DNA of 64,000 bases from Sciurus carolinensis (taxonomy: Eukaryota; Chordata; Mammalia; Rodentia; Sciuridae), in contig NC_062214.1 of the NCBI RefSeq assembly GCF_902686445.1, positions 45,269,454 to 45,333,453 on the forward strand, given 5' to 3'. Both the position numbers and the translations under genes were made by a program. This document shows positions 1-12,054 of the stretch, piece by piece (the first letter of the stretch is position 1; each line of letters begins with the position of its first letter). Below the pieces are notes generated by a model. It was given only the letters and a program-made list of their open reading frames with translations. It was not told the origin of the DNA and searched no databases.

Positions 1-229
1 TTAATATTGATCTCAAAGTCAAATGTCACAAAATATGCAAGAAAAGAAATCACTCTGAGTGAGAGACAACTGAAATAGCCAACAGGTTTTAACCTTTAGG
101 GACTTTACATATTGTAATTGTCAGATATAAAATATGAAATATTATACAATAAACATTTAAGAAAATTTTTAAAATGTCTAAAAAAGAACAAGGATCAAGA
201 GGTTATCAAAAGTAATCAGTTACATAAGA

Positions 230-500
230 ATACCAACTCAAAAACATGTGAAAATATGAAAAAAAAATCACTGAAATTTACAGCTCAATAGCTGGGTTAA
301 GCAGTAGGTTAGACCTAAATGAAGAGAGCTAGTGAACTGGAAGAAAGAATTGAAGAGATTTCCCAGAATGCAACACAAGAGATTTGGGGGAAGAGAAAAT
401 AAAAGCAATCTTAAGAGATAGAAAGGATAGATCAAGAAGTTTAAGTAAGAATCCTAGAAAGTACAGACAAGTATCAGCATCTGAGAAGATAATAGCCAAG
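230..500 (+). mobile_element. Old L1 ORF1 fragment
   Basis: Degenerate match to the part of mammalian L1 ORF1 that reads roughly 'CAATAGATGGGTTAAACAGC ... GAACTGGAAGA ... ACCCAGAATGCA'. The frame is broken. It is antisense to RALGAPA2. Confidence 0.6.
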
Positions 501-1675
501 AATTGTATAGGCTTTTTTTTTTTTCCTTGTCACATTCCCTCAGTCAAATAGTATGACAACTATTTACATAGCATTTATATTATATTAAGTATTATAAGTC
601 ATCCTGAGATGATTTAAAGTATACTGAAGTATACTGAAGTAGGTTATATGTAAATACTATGCCACTGTCAGTCAACAATAAAATTCCATGGAGTGATTGC
701 CTCCAGAGGTAAGGAAGAATGACAACAAGGAGGACCACCTGAGTAGCTTCTAGTCCATCAAATGGAGAAGGGTAGGGTATCAACAGTACAGACTTTGTTA
801 GCACACTCTAAAACTCACGTATGTATTACCCATTACAGAAATAAAATAACTGAAATTAAAATAAGAGTTCAAACAAATGATGGTCGGCATATTCATATTT
901 AAGTGGTAGACTTAATTAAAGTTCCTCTTAAAAATAACTCCTCTACAGAGGGTTCATTCACAGAGGGTAACCACAGGAAACACAATAACCACTATAAAAT
1001 ATACTATGAATTAATGTCTTCTACTTTAGGGAAGGAGTACATCTCTCACAGGAGTAAGAGGAGAACCACGTTATTGAGCACCAATCATGAGCCAAGTCCT
1101 GAGTGGCAAGTTCCCATATCTTGCTTTATTTCATAAACACAGTCAGTCACTCACCATGCTCCCATTGAAAGCTTTCTTTCCCTGGTATTCCCTTCCAGTC
1201 AGCTCTGCAGCAAGTGCACATTTGGCCTGTGCTCCACAGTCAAAAAAGTTTATCTTGTCACACCAACCTAAATACTTCTAACCATGAGTAATTTCTACAC
1301 AATCAACAATTAACTTTCAGAATTTATAGTTCAGTTCTGAGGGTAGCTATTCAGGTACCCATAATCTGGCAATTACCTAACACATCGGGCAAGAAAGATT
1401 TTAAGCTTAATACAGCAAAGCCTGCAGCTAAACATTGTTCCAGCTTTTAAGAGAATATTATCAACATACAGATATTCAGATACGAATAAAGATCACAACC
1501 TTACTAGTAGTCAAAAAATACACATTAGAAACAATGAGTTCTGCATATATTAAAAGACAAATCATCTCTAGCATAGGAAATTTATATGACTTAGATATGT
1601 TTATATGATCTTCATGTTGGAAAGAAGTTCAGCACTATTACTATTTAAAATGTGCATACTGTTGTTTGTTTATTT

Positions 1676-1755
1676 ATGGTACTGTTAGGGATGGAACCCA
1701 AGGCTTTGGAAATGCTAGGCAACTAGTCTACCACTAAACTACATCCCCATCCTTA
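1676..1755 (-). mobile_element. Degenerate ID-type SINE
   Basis: On the minus strand it follows the ID body: GGGGATGTAGTTTAGTGGTA, then TTGCCTAGCA, then CTTGGGTTCCATCCC (diverged box B). Confidence 0.75.
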
Positions 1756-1882
1756 AAATATACATACTTAATTATTTCATCTAATAATTTCACTTATAGG
1801 TACCTATGCAGGAAAAAAATCTCCCAAATTTTTAAAAAATAAAATCACAAGAACATTCTTTGCTACATGGTTTGTAAAAGTG

Positions 1883-1925
1883 GGAGAAAGGAAGGAAGGA
1901 AGGAAGGAAGGGAGGGAGGGAGGGA
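1883..1925 (+). repeat. (GGAA)n/(GGGA)n microsatellite
   Basis: Purine-only tetranucleotide tract in which GGAA units change into GGGA units. Confidence 0.9.
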
Positions 1926-2045
1926 CAGATGAACACATTTATCCATAGCCATTTATTTCTATTTGTCTTCAAGGGAAATTAAAAATCTAAAACACCGTAT
2001 CTTTTATAAAAATCTTGAAAGTTGAAAGAATTAACCAAAACTTAC

Positions 2046-2098
2046 TTCAAAAAGAAAGAGGATGGAGTCCAGCTCCTCCCTTTGTGACTTATTATTCC
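2046..2098 (-). CDS. RALGAPA2: RALGAPA2 coding exon 3 (residues 73-90)
   Basis: Short 53-nt exon, easily missed because it is too small to stand out as an open frame. The acceptor reads TTTAATATTTCAG on the minus strand (AG at 2099-2100) and the donor is GAA followed by GTAAGT (GT at 2045-2044). The G left over from exon 2 plus GG here gives Gly73, and then NNKSQREELDSILFLFE follows, the expected continuation of RALGAPA2. The exon ends in phase 0. The next expected residues (KILQFLPE...) are not encoded anywhere in 1-2045, so exon 4 is outside the window. Exons 1-3 together total 270 nt, exactly 90 codons. Confidence 0.94.
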
Positions 2099-2654
2099 CT
2101 GAAATATTAAAAGAAAACAGTTATCATGATAACATTTAAACTTTAGGTTACTACATAGTATGTTAAAAAAACACCTTAAAACATTTAAGCATCAATAAAC
2201 ATTCATTTATACAAAAATACCTAGAGGCAACATGAGGCAAAAATAAGAAATGCAGTTGACAACTGAGTCAGAACAGAGCTGCCCCTTGCTAGACATTTTG
2301 ATACAGATTCTATGTTCCTCAACCTGTAGCAGGTAATTCATTCATCTCTCAACTAGTTATTATCAGCTCAAATTGTGGTTGAATGACAGCAAAAACAAAG
2401 AGTTCTAGCTTGGTAACAGAAACAGGCACAGAGAAAGAAACATCTATAAAAAGTGGTATATCTCTTTGGGCAATGGCATATTGTTCTTTTGATAATAACA
2501 ATAAGAGTCACAACACCTCCAGGAACAGTCTCCATTTATTGTGACATGCAAAAGCAGTCATGGGCAATATATAGATGAACGGGTAAAAACAGGCAACAAA
2601 CTAGATCAGCAAGCCCTTGATCTAACTGAATCTCAGAGTTCCATGAGGTATGTT

Positions 2655-3470
2655 TCATTCATTGAACAAATACTTAAGAATGTCTACAATTCAGGGATTA
2701 TTCTAGCTCCTAAAGCTATAGAAATGAACAAACAGACAACAATCCCTACACTGAGGAAGATTACATTCTGGCAGGAGGAGGCACTCTATAAATTAATAAG
2801 TGAGAAAAACCAAGAGGGAAAGCAGATGGGGCAATCAAAAAGGGGTGGTGTGCAATTTTGATTAGGAGTGGCATGGAATGCCTTTTTGGTAAAGTAACAA
2901 TTTAGTAGTGATTCAAAGAGGTAAGGAAGCAAGTTGTATGAAAACTGGGGGTAAGGAACCAAGCTATATGGAAATTTAAGGGAGGAAAGCTCCAGGCAGA
3001 GGGACTGGACAGTACAAAGTCCCTGTGGCTAAGAATGTTTGGCAGGATAAGAAAACAACCAGAAGGTCCTTGAGGCTGGAGTGAAGAAGGGGAGATTGTA
3101 GCAGGTGAGGTAGAGAGTAGGCGGAGCAAAGGAAGTCAGATTAGGTACAGCCTGAGGTCACTGTAAAGATTTTGGGAATGAGAAGCCATTTCAGGGTTTA
3201 GATGGAGTTATGATTTCACTCACATTTGTAAAGCATGGTTCCAGCTACTATTTTGAAAGAAATTTTGGGGTAGGGAAAGGTGCAGGTATGGTGACAAGGA
3301 GACCCTTTCTGAAGTTATTGCTACAGTCTAGGGTAGGATAACAGAAGTTTCACTGTTATTGGTATAGGCAATGAGACAAGATCAATGGTTCTGGATATAT
3401 TTTGAAAATAGAGCTAATAACTCCAAAGTTTTGGCCTGAATAACTGGAAAGCTGAAGTTATCACAAAGTG
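2655..3470 (-). mobile_element. L2 LINE 3' portion
   Basis: About 800 bp with ordered landmarks of reverse-complement L2: 'TTCATTGAACAAATACTTA', 'ATTCTGGCAGGAGGAGGCA', 'CCAGGCAGAGGGACTGGACA', 'CTTGAGGCTGGAGTGAAG', 'GGATATATTTTGAAAATAG' and 'GTTTTGGCCTGAATAACTGG'. Heavily diverged and non-coding. Confidence 0.75.
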
Positions 3471-4744
3471 GTTTCATTATGCCTAATAAACATTTTCTTT
3501 TTTATTCCTTTTGGGGCGCATACTACTTTCCCCTACACTTTCAATATAACACAGATTATACTAAAAGCAAGAAACTTCAAAAATGTCACCCTGTTTTTAG
3601 TGGTTCTTCACTGAGTCCTTAAATTGAAAAAAATGAACACAGTCTTTCCACTCTTTCAAGAGATGTTTTTTTCTCTATCCCTTGAATCTGGGATGCCATA
3701 TGACTTGCTCTGGCCAACCTGACATTAGCAAATATGAGAGACTTGCTGAGCCTGGGACTCTGCCACCAAGTGAAAAAGTCCAATCTAGTATGCTAGTTGG
3801 GTAATGAGAAGCTACATGGAGAACTAAGGCACACTGGTCAGCAGCTCGCCAATCACCAAACATGTAAATGAGGCCATCTAACACCAGCTGATCTCAGAGC
3901 CATGAGCCAGTCTAATTAAGAACTAATTAAGAACCTAGAGAATCATAATTTGAATGTTTGCTGTTTTAGGGCATTCAGTTTGGGGGCAGTTTGCTATGCA
4001 GCACAAATTAAATGATATAGTCTTGAATAGCCACATTTTCCTAAAAGAATAGATAGAAGAAAGGGGAAAGAGGACAGTAGGGGAAGATAAAGAAGAAAGG
4101 GGGAACCCTTTAAAAAGAGGGAGTTTTGATAGAGTTTCTTTTTTAATCTGGGGTTTCAATTTTTTCTTTGCTATTTTAATTGTATACAACATCACACTTT
4201 AATACTCCACACACCTGTGAGAGAAAGTGAAGTGGAGTAAGGGTAGGAAATATCAAAGTAAGGGTAGGTAAATATCAAACCATTTCATATTTGAAATATT
4301 TACCAATTTGGAAAAAAATCAAACTCAAGATTTAAATTAATTTATAAATCACAGGGGTTGGGGTGGAGAACGAGAAATCCATTAAAAATAAAACACACTG
4401 GTATTCTGGGCACATGCTCACATATGATTATTAGTTTGATGATTAGTTTGAGCATACAGGATACACTAAAACTCCAAGACATCTATTATAGGTCAGAGCC
4501 CACCTTGTTGCCTGGTCCCAAATCCCCTCCCCTCCACACTTGACATGTTCCTCTGTTTGGAGCCATCAGGGCATCTGACAGGAAGCCCCTCCATTTTTCC
4601 TCTTGACCTCAATAAGTCTTTGTGTCTACACTCATCATCTTATCTTTTCCTCCTTACTTAAAAAGGTCACCTTGTACCCTTCCTTCTCTTCATCTGGTTA
4701 TTCATTCATAACCTTTGTAATAAATAGGAAAACATTTTATAGTA

Positions 4745-5040
4745 AATGAGTAAACAGGTAGTGTTTCTCTGAGTTCTGTGAACTGCTCTAGCCCATTAAT
4801 CAAACCCATGCAGCAAGTCTTAGGAACCCCAAATTATAGCCAATTGATTACAGGAAAAGGTCACAACCTAGGGCTTCTGACTGGCAATCTGAAGTGAGGG
4901 CAATCTGAGGCTCTTAACTAAGACCTTAACCTATGAGATCTAATGCTATCTCCAAGAAGAAAGCATCAGTATCAGGATTGAATTGAGTTACAGGGCACCT
5001 AGAGAATGCTTGCTGCAAAATATGATGTCAGAATGTTGGG
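4745..5040 (+). mobile_element. Old dispersed mammalian repeat, probably LTR-related, family unassigned
   Basis: Resembles a widespread repeat with 'GTGAACTGCTCTAGC', 'GGAACCCCAAATTATAGCCA', 'GACTGGCAATCTGAAGTG', 'GGGCAATCTGAGGCTCTTAA' and 'GAATTGAGTTACAGGGCACC' in that order. I cannot name the family with certainty. Confidence 0.4.
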
Positions 5041-5147
5041 TTGAATGGTGTGATAGAGTAAACAAGGTTTGTTGTCTTTGATTTGTTTTTCCTAACTAAA
5101 ATAATTTCCCCAACAGATAACAAGAAAACAAAAGATGAAGATAGTGA

Positions 5148-5240
5148 TACCAGCTATCATTTATTGATCATGTATATGTGCCAAAATCTGTTCTAAAATC
5201 CTAGGATACCTATTAACCTGTTTAATGCTAACAGGAGGAA
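5148..5240 (-). mobile_element. MIR/L2-type fragment
   Basis: 'TATCATTTATTGATCATGTA' followed by 'GTGCCAAAATCTGTTCTAA' matches the 3' core shared by MIR and L2, in reverse orientation. Confidence 0.5.
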
Positions 5241-5560
5241 GCCACCCCAGAGACAGGTCAAATGCTCTAAAGCTAGGCTGGATCCCCCAGCTACACTATC
5301 CTGCCACTTAAATACACAGCAGAATGTATATGTGACATTTTAATTTGCCTTTCAAATGATGTTTTACATGTAGGCAAAACCATAAACATGATACATTAAT
5401 AATACATATGGAAGGATACACAGAATATTTTCTACAGAGGTTGCTTCTGCAAAGGAGGAGAGAAAGTCTGGTCAAAGAAGACACTTCTGTTTTCATTCCG
5501 AACCTTCTAATGGAATCTGAATTTTTAATACCATGCATATATTAATTTTCCTCCTTTTCT

Positions 5561-5768
5561 TGGTGGGGGTGGGGAACAGGGATTGAACTCTGGGCCACTC
5601 GACTACTGAGCCACATCCCCAGCCCTTTTTGTATTTTATTTAGAGACACGGTCTCACTGAATTGCTTAGCACATCGCTTTTACAGAGGCTGGCTTTGAAC
5701 TCTTCAACCTCATGCGTTAGCCTCCCAAGTCACTGGGATTACAGGTGTGTACCACTACGCCCAGCTCC
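5561..5768 (-). mobile_element. B1-dID dimeric SINE
   Basis: On the minus strand, a B1/Alu-like left half (GCTGGGCGTAGTGGTACACA, CTGTAATCCCAGTGACTTGG, CAGTGAGACCGTGTCTC) is joined through an A-rich linker to an ID half (GGGCTGGGGATGTGGCTCAG). This dimer structure is typical of squirrels and relatives. Confidence 0.9.
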
Positions 5769-6035
5769 TTCTTTTTAAATAAATTATTCCTTTGGAACTT
5801 ATACCTTCTGCAGGTCACTTTTCTATTTTTTCTTTACCTATTAGTTGTTAATTAACATCTGTAAAAGGGAAGGCTCAAGGGAAACAAAGATATCAACCAT
5901 TCCATCATGATCTCACAGCTTTGCTGAAGGCCTAATAAGAAAACAAATAAAGCTTAAAAATGTAGAATGTATGGCTCATAACACATACAACTTCTAAAAT
6001 TTCCTGAATGTTTAAAAAATTAAAGAAATACTTAC

Positions 6036-6146
6036 CTTTTAATTTTAAACTATTTTCCAGTGTTATAAAATTTTCATAGAAGATGAAATATATCTGCGAA
6101 TAGTTGGTCTCAAAAAACTGCTTAAGATCACTTGCATCCACATTAT
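6036..6146 (-). CDS. RALGAPA2: RALGAPA2 coding exon 2 (residues 36-72 plus first base of codon 73)
   Basis: Internal exon of 111 nt. The acceptor is a long pyrimidine run ending CAG (AG at 6147-6148). The donor is AAAAG followed by GTAAGT (GT at 6035-6034). Read in phase 1 from exon 1, it encodes (D)[17 protein letters not shown] and then [19 protein letters not shown]. This matches the RALGAPA2 N-terminal region and is clearly distinct from RALGAPA1, which to my recollection has DLKQFFDQHFSH at this point. There is no stop or frameshift. It lies 23,369 nt downstream of exon 1. The only ATG-started open frame over it begins inside the intron, so length-based ORF calling would give wrong boundaries; the splice sites set them. 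Confidence 0.95.
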
Positions 6147-8059
6147 CTGAAAAGAAAAAGTTTTCATTTTCACAATTAGCAGAATTCAGAAACAACCTTT
6201 TCAGAAATGAAGGGCCTTATCCCCTTACAAGGCAAAACAAAACAGTATTCCCATTTGTTTATTCTTTACCTAAGAGAGTTCTAAATTGCATCTGGGGTGC
6301 CAACCACCACACAGACCTGTGCAGGAGACTGTGAGACTGACTCAAGGGGGTAAGAACTGATGTGGGCACAGCACTCACAGGCCAGCTAGAAGGTCAGAGG
6401 TGGAGGAGGTAGGTGGGTCTGGGGGAGGAATAAGATGACTTCCTATTAGAGGATGGGGATGTGGAGAGGTATGTGGAAGAGGCAGCTTTCAACATAGACC
6501 TTGAAGAGGGATGGGTTTATACCTCTGGAAACAAACGTTGCCTGTGGAGTCTTTCATGGACCAATCTCTCCTCCCTCCCAACATAACTCTCTGGGCATGA
6601 AAAGAGTAACCAACTCAAGTGAACTAGCACATGCTCCCTACCATATCCACCCAGTCAGACTCATCTGGACCCATATGTTCCACCTTCTCTCCTGTTTCTA
6701 GGTGACCTGTCCCCACTCCTACTCAGTTCCTGTGGGACCTGCCATGTGCTCCTAGAGTTGTCCCCATTGTACCAGACAGTTTTGCTAAGATCAGGAACTG
6801 CAAGTAGGTAAGCGGGTGGTATTGGGGACTAGCCCAGAGACAACTACCTCTAGGTCTGAACAGCAACATGGCTACATCTGCCTAGGGTACCAGTGAGCCC
6901 CAGAGAAACTTCACAATTCTGAGAATCAGAGTAGTATTCACTGTCAACACACTTTTGTATATTTTCCTCAGCTAACAAGGCTGCTTGTACCATTTATAGG
7001 ATCCTGACCAAGGAGTTAGTGCTTTGAAAGAATACACTAGTAACCTGAGGAAAATTAAAAGGGCTTCCTTAAAATTCTACAAGTATTACTCAAGAAAAAA
7101 ATATGTTGGTATTCAATCTATAATAGTGGTGTCAATTGCTTTTGCAGTTCTAAAATTGTGACTATATGGAAACATACCCATTACTATGTTCAAATTCTAT
7201 AAAATTAACAATAATGCAGATGGATCTACAAAAATTTTCCCTGCTTCTTTGAACTCACACATATTAGCAAGTAATATAAGCTGCCAATTTTATGTTACAT
7301 TTGCTGCACAAAAATAACACTGAGCACAGAGCAGTAAAAGTTGCTAGTAACTAACAAATTTACCTGTGTGGAAGCAGGTAACAATGAAATTAGCATTACC
7401 AACACACATGAACATTATCATTATCATGAACTACACAAGCTTGCCAAGGAATCCTCGAGTCCCTATGCAGAATCTGTCAGTTCCAAGAAGGGTTTTGTGT
7501 ATTTTAATTCCAGTGCAAACTGCTAGCCCATCAGCCACTAACTGTTTCCTCTGCTGGAAACACAATAAACCCAGTCAGCTCCCACTCACCCTCACTGGTC
7601 AGTTGAAACATTGTTATCCCACACCCAGACTAGTTCTGCACCTTTGCTGTGTGATCTCCACCAGGTTCTTCCCTGTTTTGGAACATGTTATACTTTACTT
7701 CATTTCCAGTGGAATGCTGATTAAATGCCTGTCTTAATTCTGATTGAATCATCTGTTTTCTTTGTTAGGTATAGTTCCTATCCTCACATTCCCTGCATCT
7801 AGCACAATATTTAGTTCAATATTTTCTTTAATCAGTTGAATAAAAGAAATGACCTATGATGCAGATAAAAATGATGACTACAAAAATGAACCTATAATAA
7901 GAAAGAAATAGCCTAACCCTCAAATCTTGAGGGTTATCAAAAGATAAATTTCATCTCTCTGCTGAGGACTCCCAATTTTGATTTGCATCCCTGATATCTC
8001 CCCCTGTGGGCCCTACTATCACAGTCAATGCATCACATGAAGGTCTAAAAGGCCTTTCA

Positions 8060-8760
8060 AATTAAACACTGCCAAAGGGAAGTCCGCTCCACCAGATCCA
8101 GTTCCAAATCTGTCAGGTTTTTCCATCTCAATAACAGTTATCACCAAGCAGCAGCAGCAGCCAGTTGTTCAAGCCTAAGTCTAGCATTCTCTGGGTTCAC
8201 TCCTTCACCACCCATCTCCAACACATCACTCTCCCCTATCAGCTCATGTTGAACATGTGTCCTATCCCTGAGCTGCTTCTGCCCTCCAAGGTTCTGCCTG
8301 GTCTACACTGCCAAGAATCCATAGGGGCTGTAACTACCACCCACTGCCTAGGGTCCCTGCCTCTACCATTCTCCCATTCCCTATAGCAGGCAACTTGAAA
8401 ATTTAATAATATCAATCAAGTCAGATCACTCCTCTACTTGAACCCATATAAAAGCCTTCATTACAGTATTTTAAATGAAATGCAAACTACAAGGCCCTGA
8501 AAGACTTTTTGTATTGAATCAACTTCACTGTATAACACTCTTCCCTTCACTTCCTATACTCTAGTCACTATGACTTCTTTCAGTGACCCCAAAGTTCCCT
8601 AATATGTTCTCTATTTGTGATGCTCAGAGTTACTGCCCCAATCCCCAGATCTTCATACAGCTGTCTCAGTCACGTCACCTCCTCAAATAAAACTAGATGT
8701 ACTCCATGTGTCCCTCTTTACTTTTCATCTTCTTCTGTGCCTTCTTGCTTGATAGGCCCA
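8060..8760 (+). mobile_element. L2 LINE fragment (diverged)
   Basis: 'TCAGATCACTCCTCTACTTG', 'AAAAGCCTTCATTACAGT' and 'ACAAGGCCCTGAAAGA' follow the L2 3' coding region in order. The stretch 8160-8300 also resembles upstream L2. Confidence 0.5.
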
Positions 8761-8798
8761 GCAATTAATGGAAGGCCCCGCAATTAATGGAAGGCCCC
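8761..8798 (+). repeat. Perfect 19-bp tandem duplication
   Basis: GCAATTAATGGAAGGCCCC occurs twice in a row (8761-8779 and 8780-8798). Confidence 0.95.
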
Positions 8799-9107
8799 AA
8801 ACACAGAAGGCCCTAAGTGAGCAAATAATTTCCCAAACATGGGGAATGTGGGTGCACTGATGCAGCAGGATGGTACAGAGAGATTATTGGGTGATCAGCA
8901 ACTTCCCTACCTTTTCTTCCTTTGGTACCCCTGAGACACTGGAAATAGCAACCTGAACAAAGGGAGTTCTCAAGAACTTTGAGGAGCCTTCATATTGATG
9001 ATGATCTCATGAAGCCAAAAGTCCAGGTACCATACACCTTCTTCCTCAGCAATCCAATAACTTTCTTGTGGATAAGGTATAGATGGTTCTGAGTTTAAAG
9101 CATCACT

Positions 9108-9175
9108 ATGGGTTAGGGACATGCTCAGTGATAGAGTGCATGCCAGCATGCATGAGGCTCTGGATTTTATCCCTG
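9108..9175 (+). mobile_element. ID-type SINE with microsatellite tail
   Basis: Diverged ID body (GGTTAGGGACATGCTCAGTG, ATAGAGTGCATG, GGCTCTGGATTTTATCCC) that runs straight into a GGAA repeat in place of a poly(A) tail. Confidence 0.8.
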
Positions 9176-9244
9176 GAAGGAAGGAAGGAAGGAAGGAAGG
9201 AAGGAAGGAAGGAAGGAAGGAAGGAAGGAAGGAAGGAAGGAAGG
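9174..9244 (+). repeat. (GGAA)n microsatellite, about 18 units
   Basis: Uninterrupted AAGG/GGAA array of about 70 bp at the 3' end of the ID SINE. It creates long, meaningless purine-run ORFs on both strands. Confidence 0.95.
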
Positions 9245-9439
9245 GGTAAGGGGTGGGAGAAGGAGAAGAAAAGCGTAGACGAGAGGAGAAAACAAAAAGT
9301 AGTCACTATTAGCAAGACAAGTAGACTCATTTAAAGTAACTCAATACATAAGTGAAGCTAGAAGTATAACACTGGTAACACACGCAGTTCATCTACACAT
9401 GTTGAGGGATCTTGATTCCTCAGGGAGTCCTCCTCACAC

Positions 9440-9640
9440 AACTTCCCCTATAGCACTTAAGAGTAGTTAAAATTATCCCACTTGATCATTTACTTCTGCA
9501 TTGTTTAGCATCCCTACTAGAATGTAAACTGCATGAGGGCAGTAATCCTGTTTTGTTCACTACTCTATCTCCAGTCCCAGGAACAAAGTTGGTGCATAAA
9601 AGACACTCAGTACTTATTTATAAAAGGCATAAAAAAATAA
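9440..9640 (+). mobile_element. L2 LINE 3' end
   Basis: 'CTAGAATGTAAACTGCATGA', 'GGGCAGTAATCCTGTTTTGT' and 'TTGGTGCATAAAAGACACTC' are the recognisable L2 3' terminal landmarks. Confidence 0.6.
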
Positions 9641-9944
9641 TAAATATCAAATGTTTCACATATGTAACAAAATCTTGAATCAATTCTTGACTCATTTGTT
9701 TCTTCAAAGACTCATCAAAAGAATATTTATAGAGTAGTAGAGTAGAGTTGAGAGCGTAGGTCTTGGGGGAGGCAACCACAGGCACTGGAACTTAACATCC
9801 TACAAAATGAACATTATAAAGAAATCAAAAGACTGATTTTTAGCAAGGCTAACTTCAAGAAGTAGAGAGAGATTAAGGATGGCTTTGCTCAGAAATAAAA
9901 GACTACAATCCAAACTTCCTTTAGACAGACATTCTTGATCCATT

Positions 9945-10045
9945 CATTCAAACCTTTATTGAGCTCCTACCCATGGCAGCTAGCACTGTGCCAAGTGCTA
10001 AGAAATTCAAAGAGATTAAGGCTATCACAGGTGTCTGGGTGAATA
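9945..10045 (-). mobile_element. L2 3' end, reverse
   Basis: 'TTTATTGAGCTCCTACCCAT' and 'CACTGTGCCAAGTGCTAAG' are the reverse complement of the L2 tail. Confidence 0.5.
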
Positions 10046-10179
10046 AGCAAGCAACAGTAAAATTCCCATGGCTAAAGCCCAGGCAGAACACCAAGGTAAA
10101 AAATGGATGACACTACATGGGGTTGCTGGGACTATTACTAACATCATACATCTATGTCTGTTGTATGCTTTAAAAGACA

Positions 10180-10360
10180 CGTTCATGAATTTATTTCACT
10201 CATACCACAACACTGTGAAGTAGATTGGGCAAGGGTACTCAAGAGAAAAAAATACAAGGATCAGGATCTCATGTGACCTGCCAAAGGTTATCACAGCCAG
10301 TAAGGACATGGGCAGAACTCCTGCCTGGGGCTTCTGACTCCAAATCCGAGCTGTGCAAAG
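10180..10360 (-). mobile_element. MIR SINE, reverse
   Basis: 'CACTGTGAAGTAGATTGGGC', 'GTGACCTGCCAAAGGTTATC' and 'ACATGGGCAGAACTCCTGCC' follow reversed MIR. Confidence 0.5.
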
Positions 10361-10924
10361 GTCTCAGACAAATGGGAATAAGTCAAAACTAGAAATTAGA
10401 TCAGGAATTTAAAAGAAATAAATCATCTCCATGGGAGCCAGAGGAAAAGGAACAGGAGGAGAAAAGTCCAAGGTAAGAAGCCAGATTAGGGAAGCAGCAG
10501 TTCATACACATTCTCCATAGCCTCAGGTGCTGGTGAAAGAGGGAGGTTGGGAGGACAAGGGCAGGCTTCCAGAGCCAGGCTGAAAACTGCCTTTGATTCT
10601 CAGAGTCCGACAGGGATGCTGGCATGACACCTTACTACCATCACAAAACTCAAGAAAGTATATCCAAATTAACCACAGGGAAGCAAATGGCAGACAGCCT
10701 CACAGAAGTAGGGGTCATTCCCACATTTTTAAAGAAATCTTTAATTATTCATTCTCCTTCACCATTAACCAATAGCCAGTAAACTATATCTATTATTTTT
10801 CCATTATACTCAAAGATAATCTTCTATTTCCCAGACCAAAACCCACCCTCTTGCATTCCTTTGTCCAGCTAAAACCTCTAGTGGACAATTGTTTCTCCAT
10901 ATCTAAAAGGCAACAGCAAAGGCT

Positions 10925-11130
10925 GAGGGCAAAACCTTTGGAACATATTATCTGGGTTCAAATGCAGAAGGTACAGGACCTTGGACAAGTTATTTAAACA
11001 CTGTTTCTCAACTTTATCTGAAATATGAGGCTAACAATGGTTCCCACATCACATGACTGCTATGATAACAAAATGAGCATATGCAAAGTGCTTCTAAGAA
11101 TGTCTGCCAGTCAGCATTAAATAAATGCTA
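10925..11130 (+). mobile_element. MIR SINE
   Basis: 'ACCTTGGACAAGTTATTTAA', 'CTGTTTCTCAACTTTATCTG' and 'GCATATGCAAAGTGCTTCTA' match the MIR core in order. Confidence 0.7.
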
Positions 11131-12054
11131 GTTGTTTTTCAAAATCACTCAACTGCTGGCAAATGCTACCTCATCAGGTGGAATAATTCCCAGTCATCAC
11201 TACACCATATTTCTAAGTGCCTTTTAGCCAAAGCGAGTCAGGAGATGAGCCATAAATCAGTGTGGGTAGATGGAGGGAAGGAATAATTCATGGCATTTTT
11301 AGAAACCACCTCAAAAGAGAAGGAGGGAAGGAAAGTAGAAGGTTGTTTAAATGTGAGAGCAGAATCACATTAGCCTTTAAGTTATGGTGTATTACTAATG
11401 ACATTCATTCTTGACAACATTTTCTGTCTTGTTTCTGAATAATTCATTGCAATTCATTATTTACTTGTTTTTGTTGTTTCTAATGACTTTTTTTAAGTGT
11501 AAAGATTACTTTGAATACTTCACTTATCCCTTTTCCCTATCACTAGCCTATGATCTTGATGATCACACCTCTAGTGCCATTATCCACAGAATTTGAGTAT
11601 GAAATAGTTAGCAATACCCATCTTCATATATACACAGATGTGTAGGCAGGGCTGGGATGGCTATTAGCTTTGCAGAGTGGGTGGAGGGTCATGAGGGTGT
11701 GTCATTCCCCACCAGGGAGGAGCTAAGCATGAGCTCCTTCCTCCTTTTGGCAGCATACCACTGGGACTCCTGAATGGGATAAAGATGTCTCCCCTTGGTT
11801 TTGTGCTTTCTAGGAGTCTGTAGAAGCAGGTTTTTGTGAGGTTGTGTTATGATTCTTTTAACTCAAAATCAGTAGAATTGCCATTGAAAAGGGATTATAT
11901 GTGGAAGAAGATAAAGGGATCATCCCACTGGTTTTGTGAGTATGTCTGTTGGCAGTGTTTCCTGTTGTATTGGGATTAAGTGCTATTTAATACAGGATGG
12001 TCTCATTAAATATATGAATTTCTGAGTCATTGAATTTTATGGTTTCATAGGTAG

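Larger units (their letters stand above)
1..2045 (-). other. RALGAPA2: RALGAPA2 intron 3, partial
   Basis: Starts at the exon 3 donor GTAAGT and runs out of the window. I found no reading frame or splice-site pair for exon 4. Besides the L1 piece, the ID SINE and the microsatellite listed separately, 500-1675 holds nothing I can identify. Confidence 0.85.
2099..6035 (-). other. RALGAPA2: RALGAPA2 intron 2
   Basis: 3,937 nt, with GTAAGT at the 5' end and a TTTCAG acceptor. It carries an antisense-to-plus L2 copy, an unassigned old repeat, a MIR and a B1-dID SINE (listed separately). I see nothing identifiable in 2110-2650, 3470-4740 and 5770-6030. Confidence 0.9.

Noticed and set aside
1..2045. 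Search for RALGAPA2 exon 4
   Set aside because: No minus-strand stretch encodes the expected continuation, and no acceptor/donor pair with an open frame fits. The exon lies outside the window.
9083..9334. Open frames over the GGAA array (KEGRKEGR on plus, SFLPSFLP on minus)
   Set aside because: Direct translations of a tetranucleotide microsatellite, not coding sequence.
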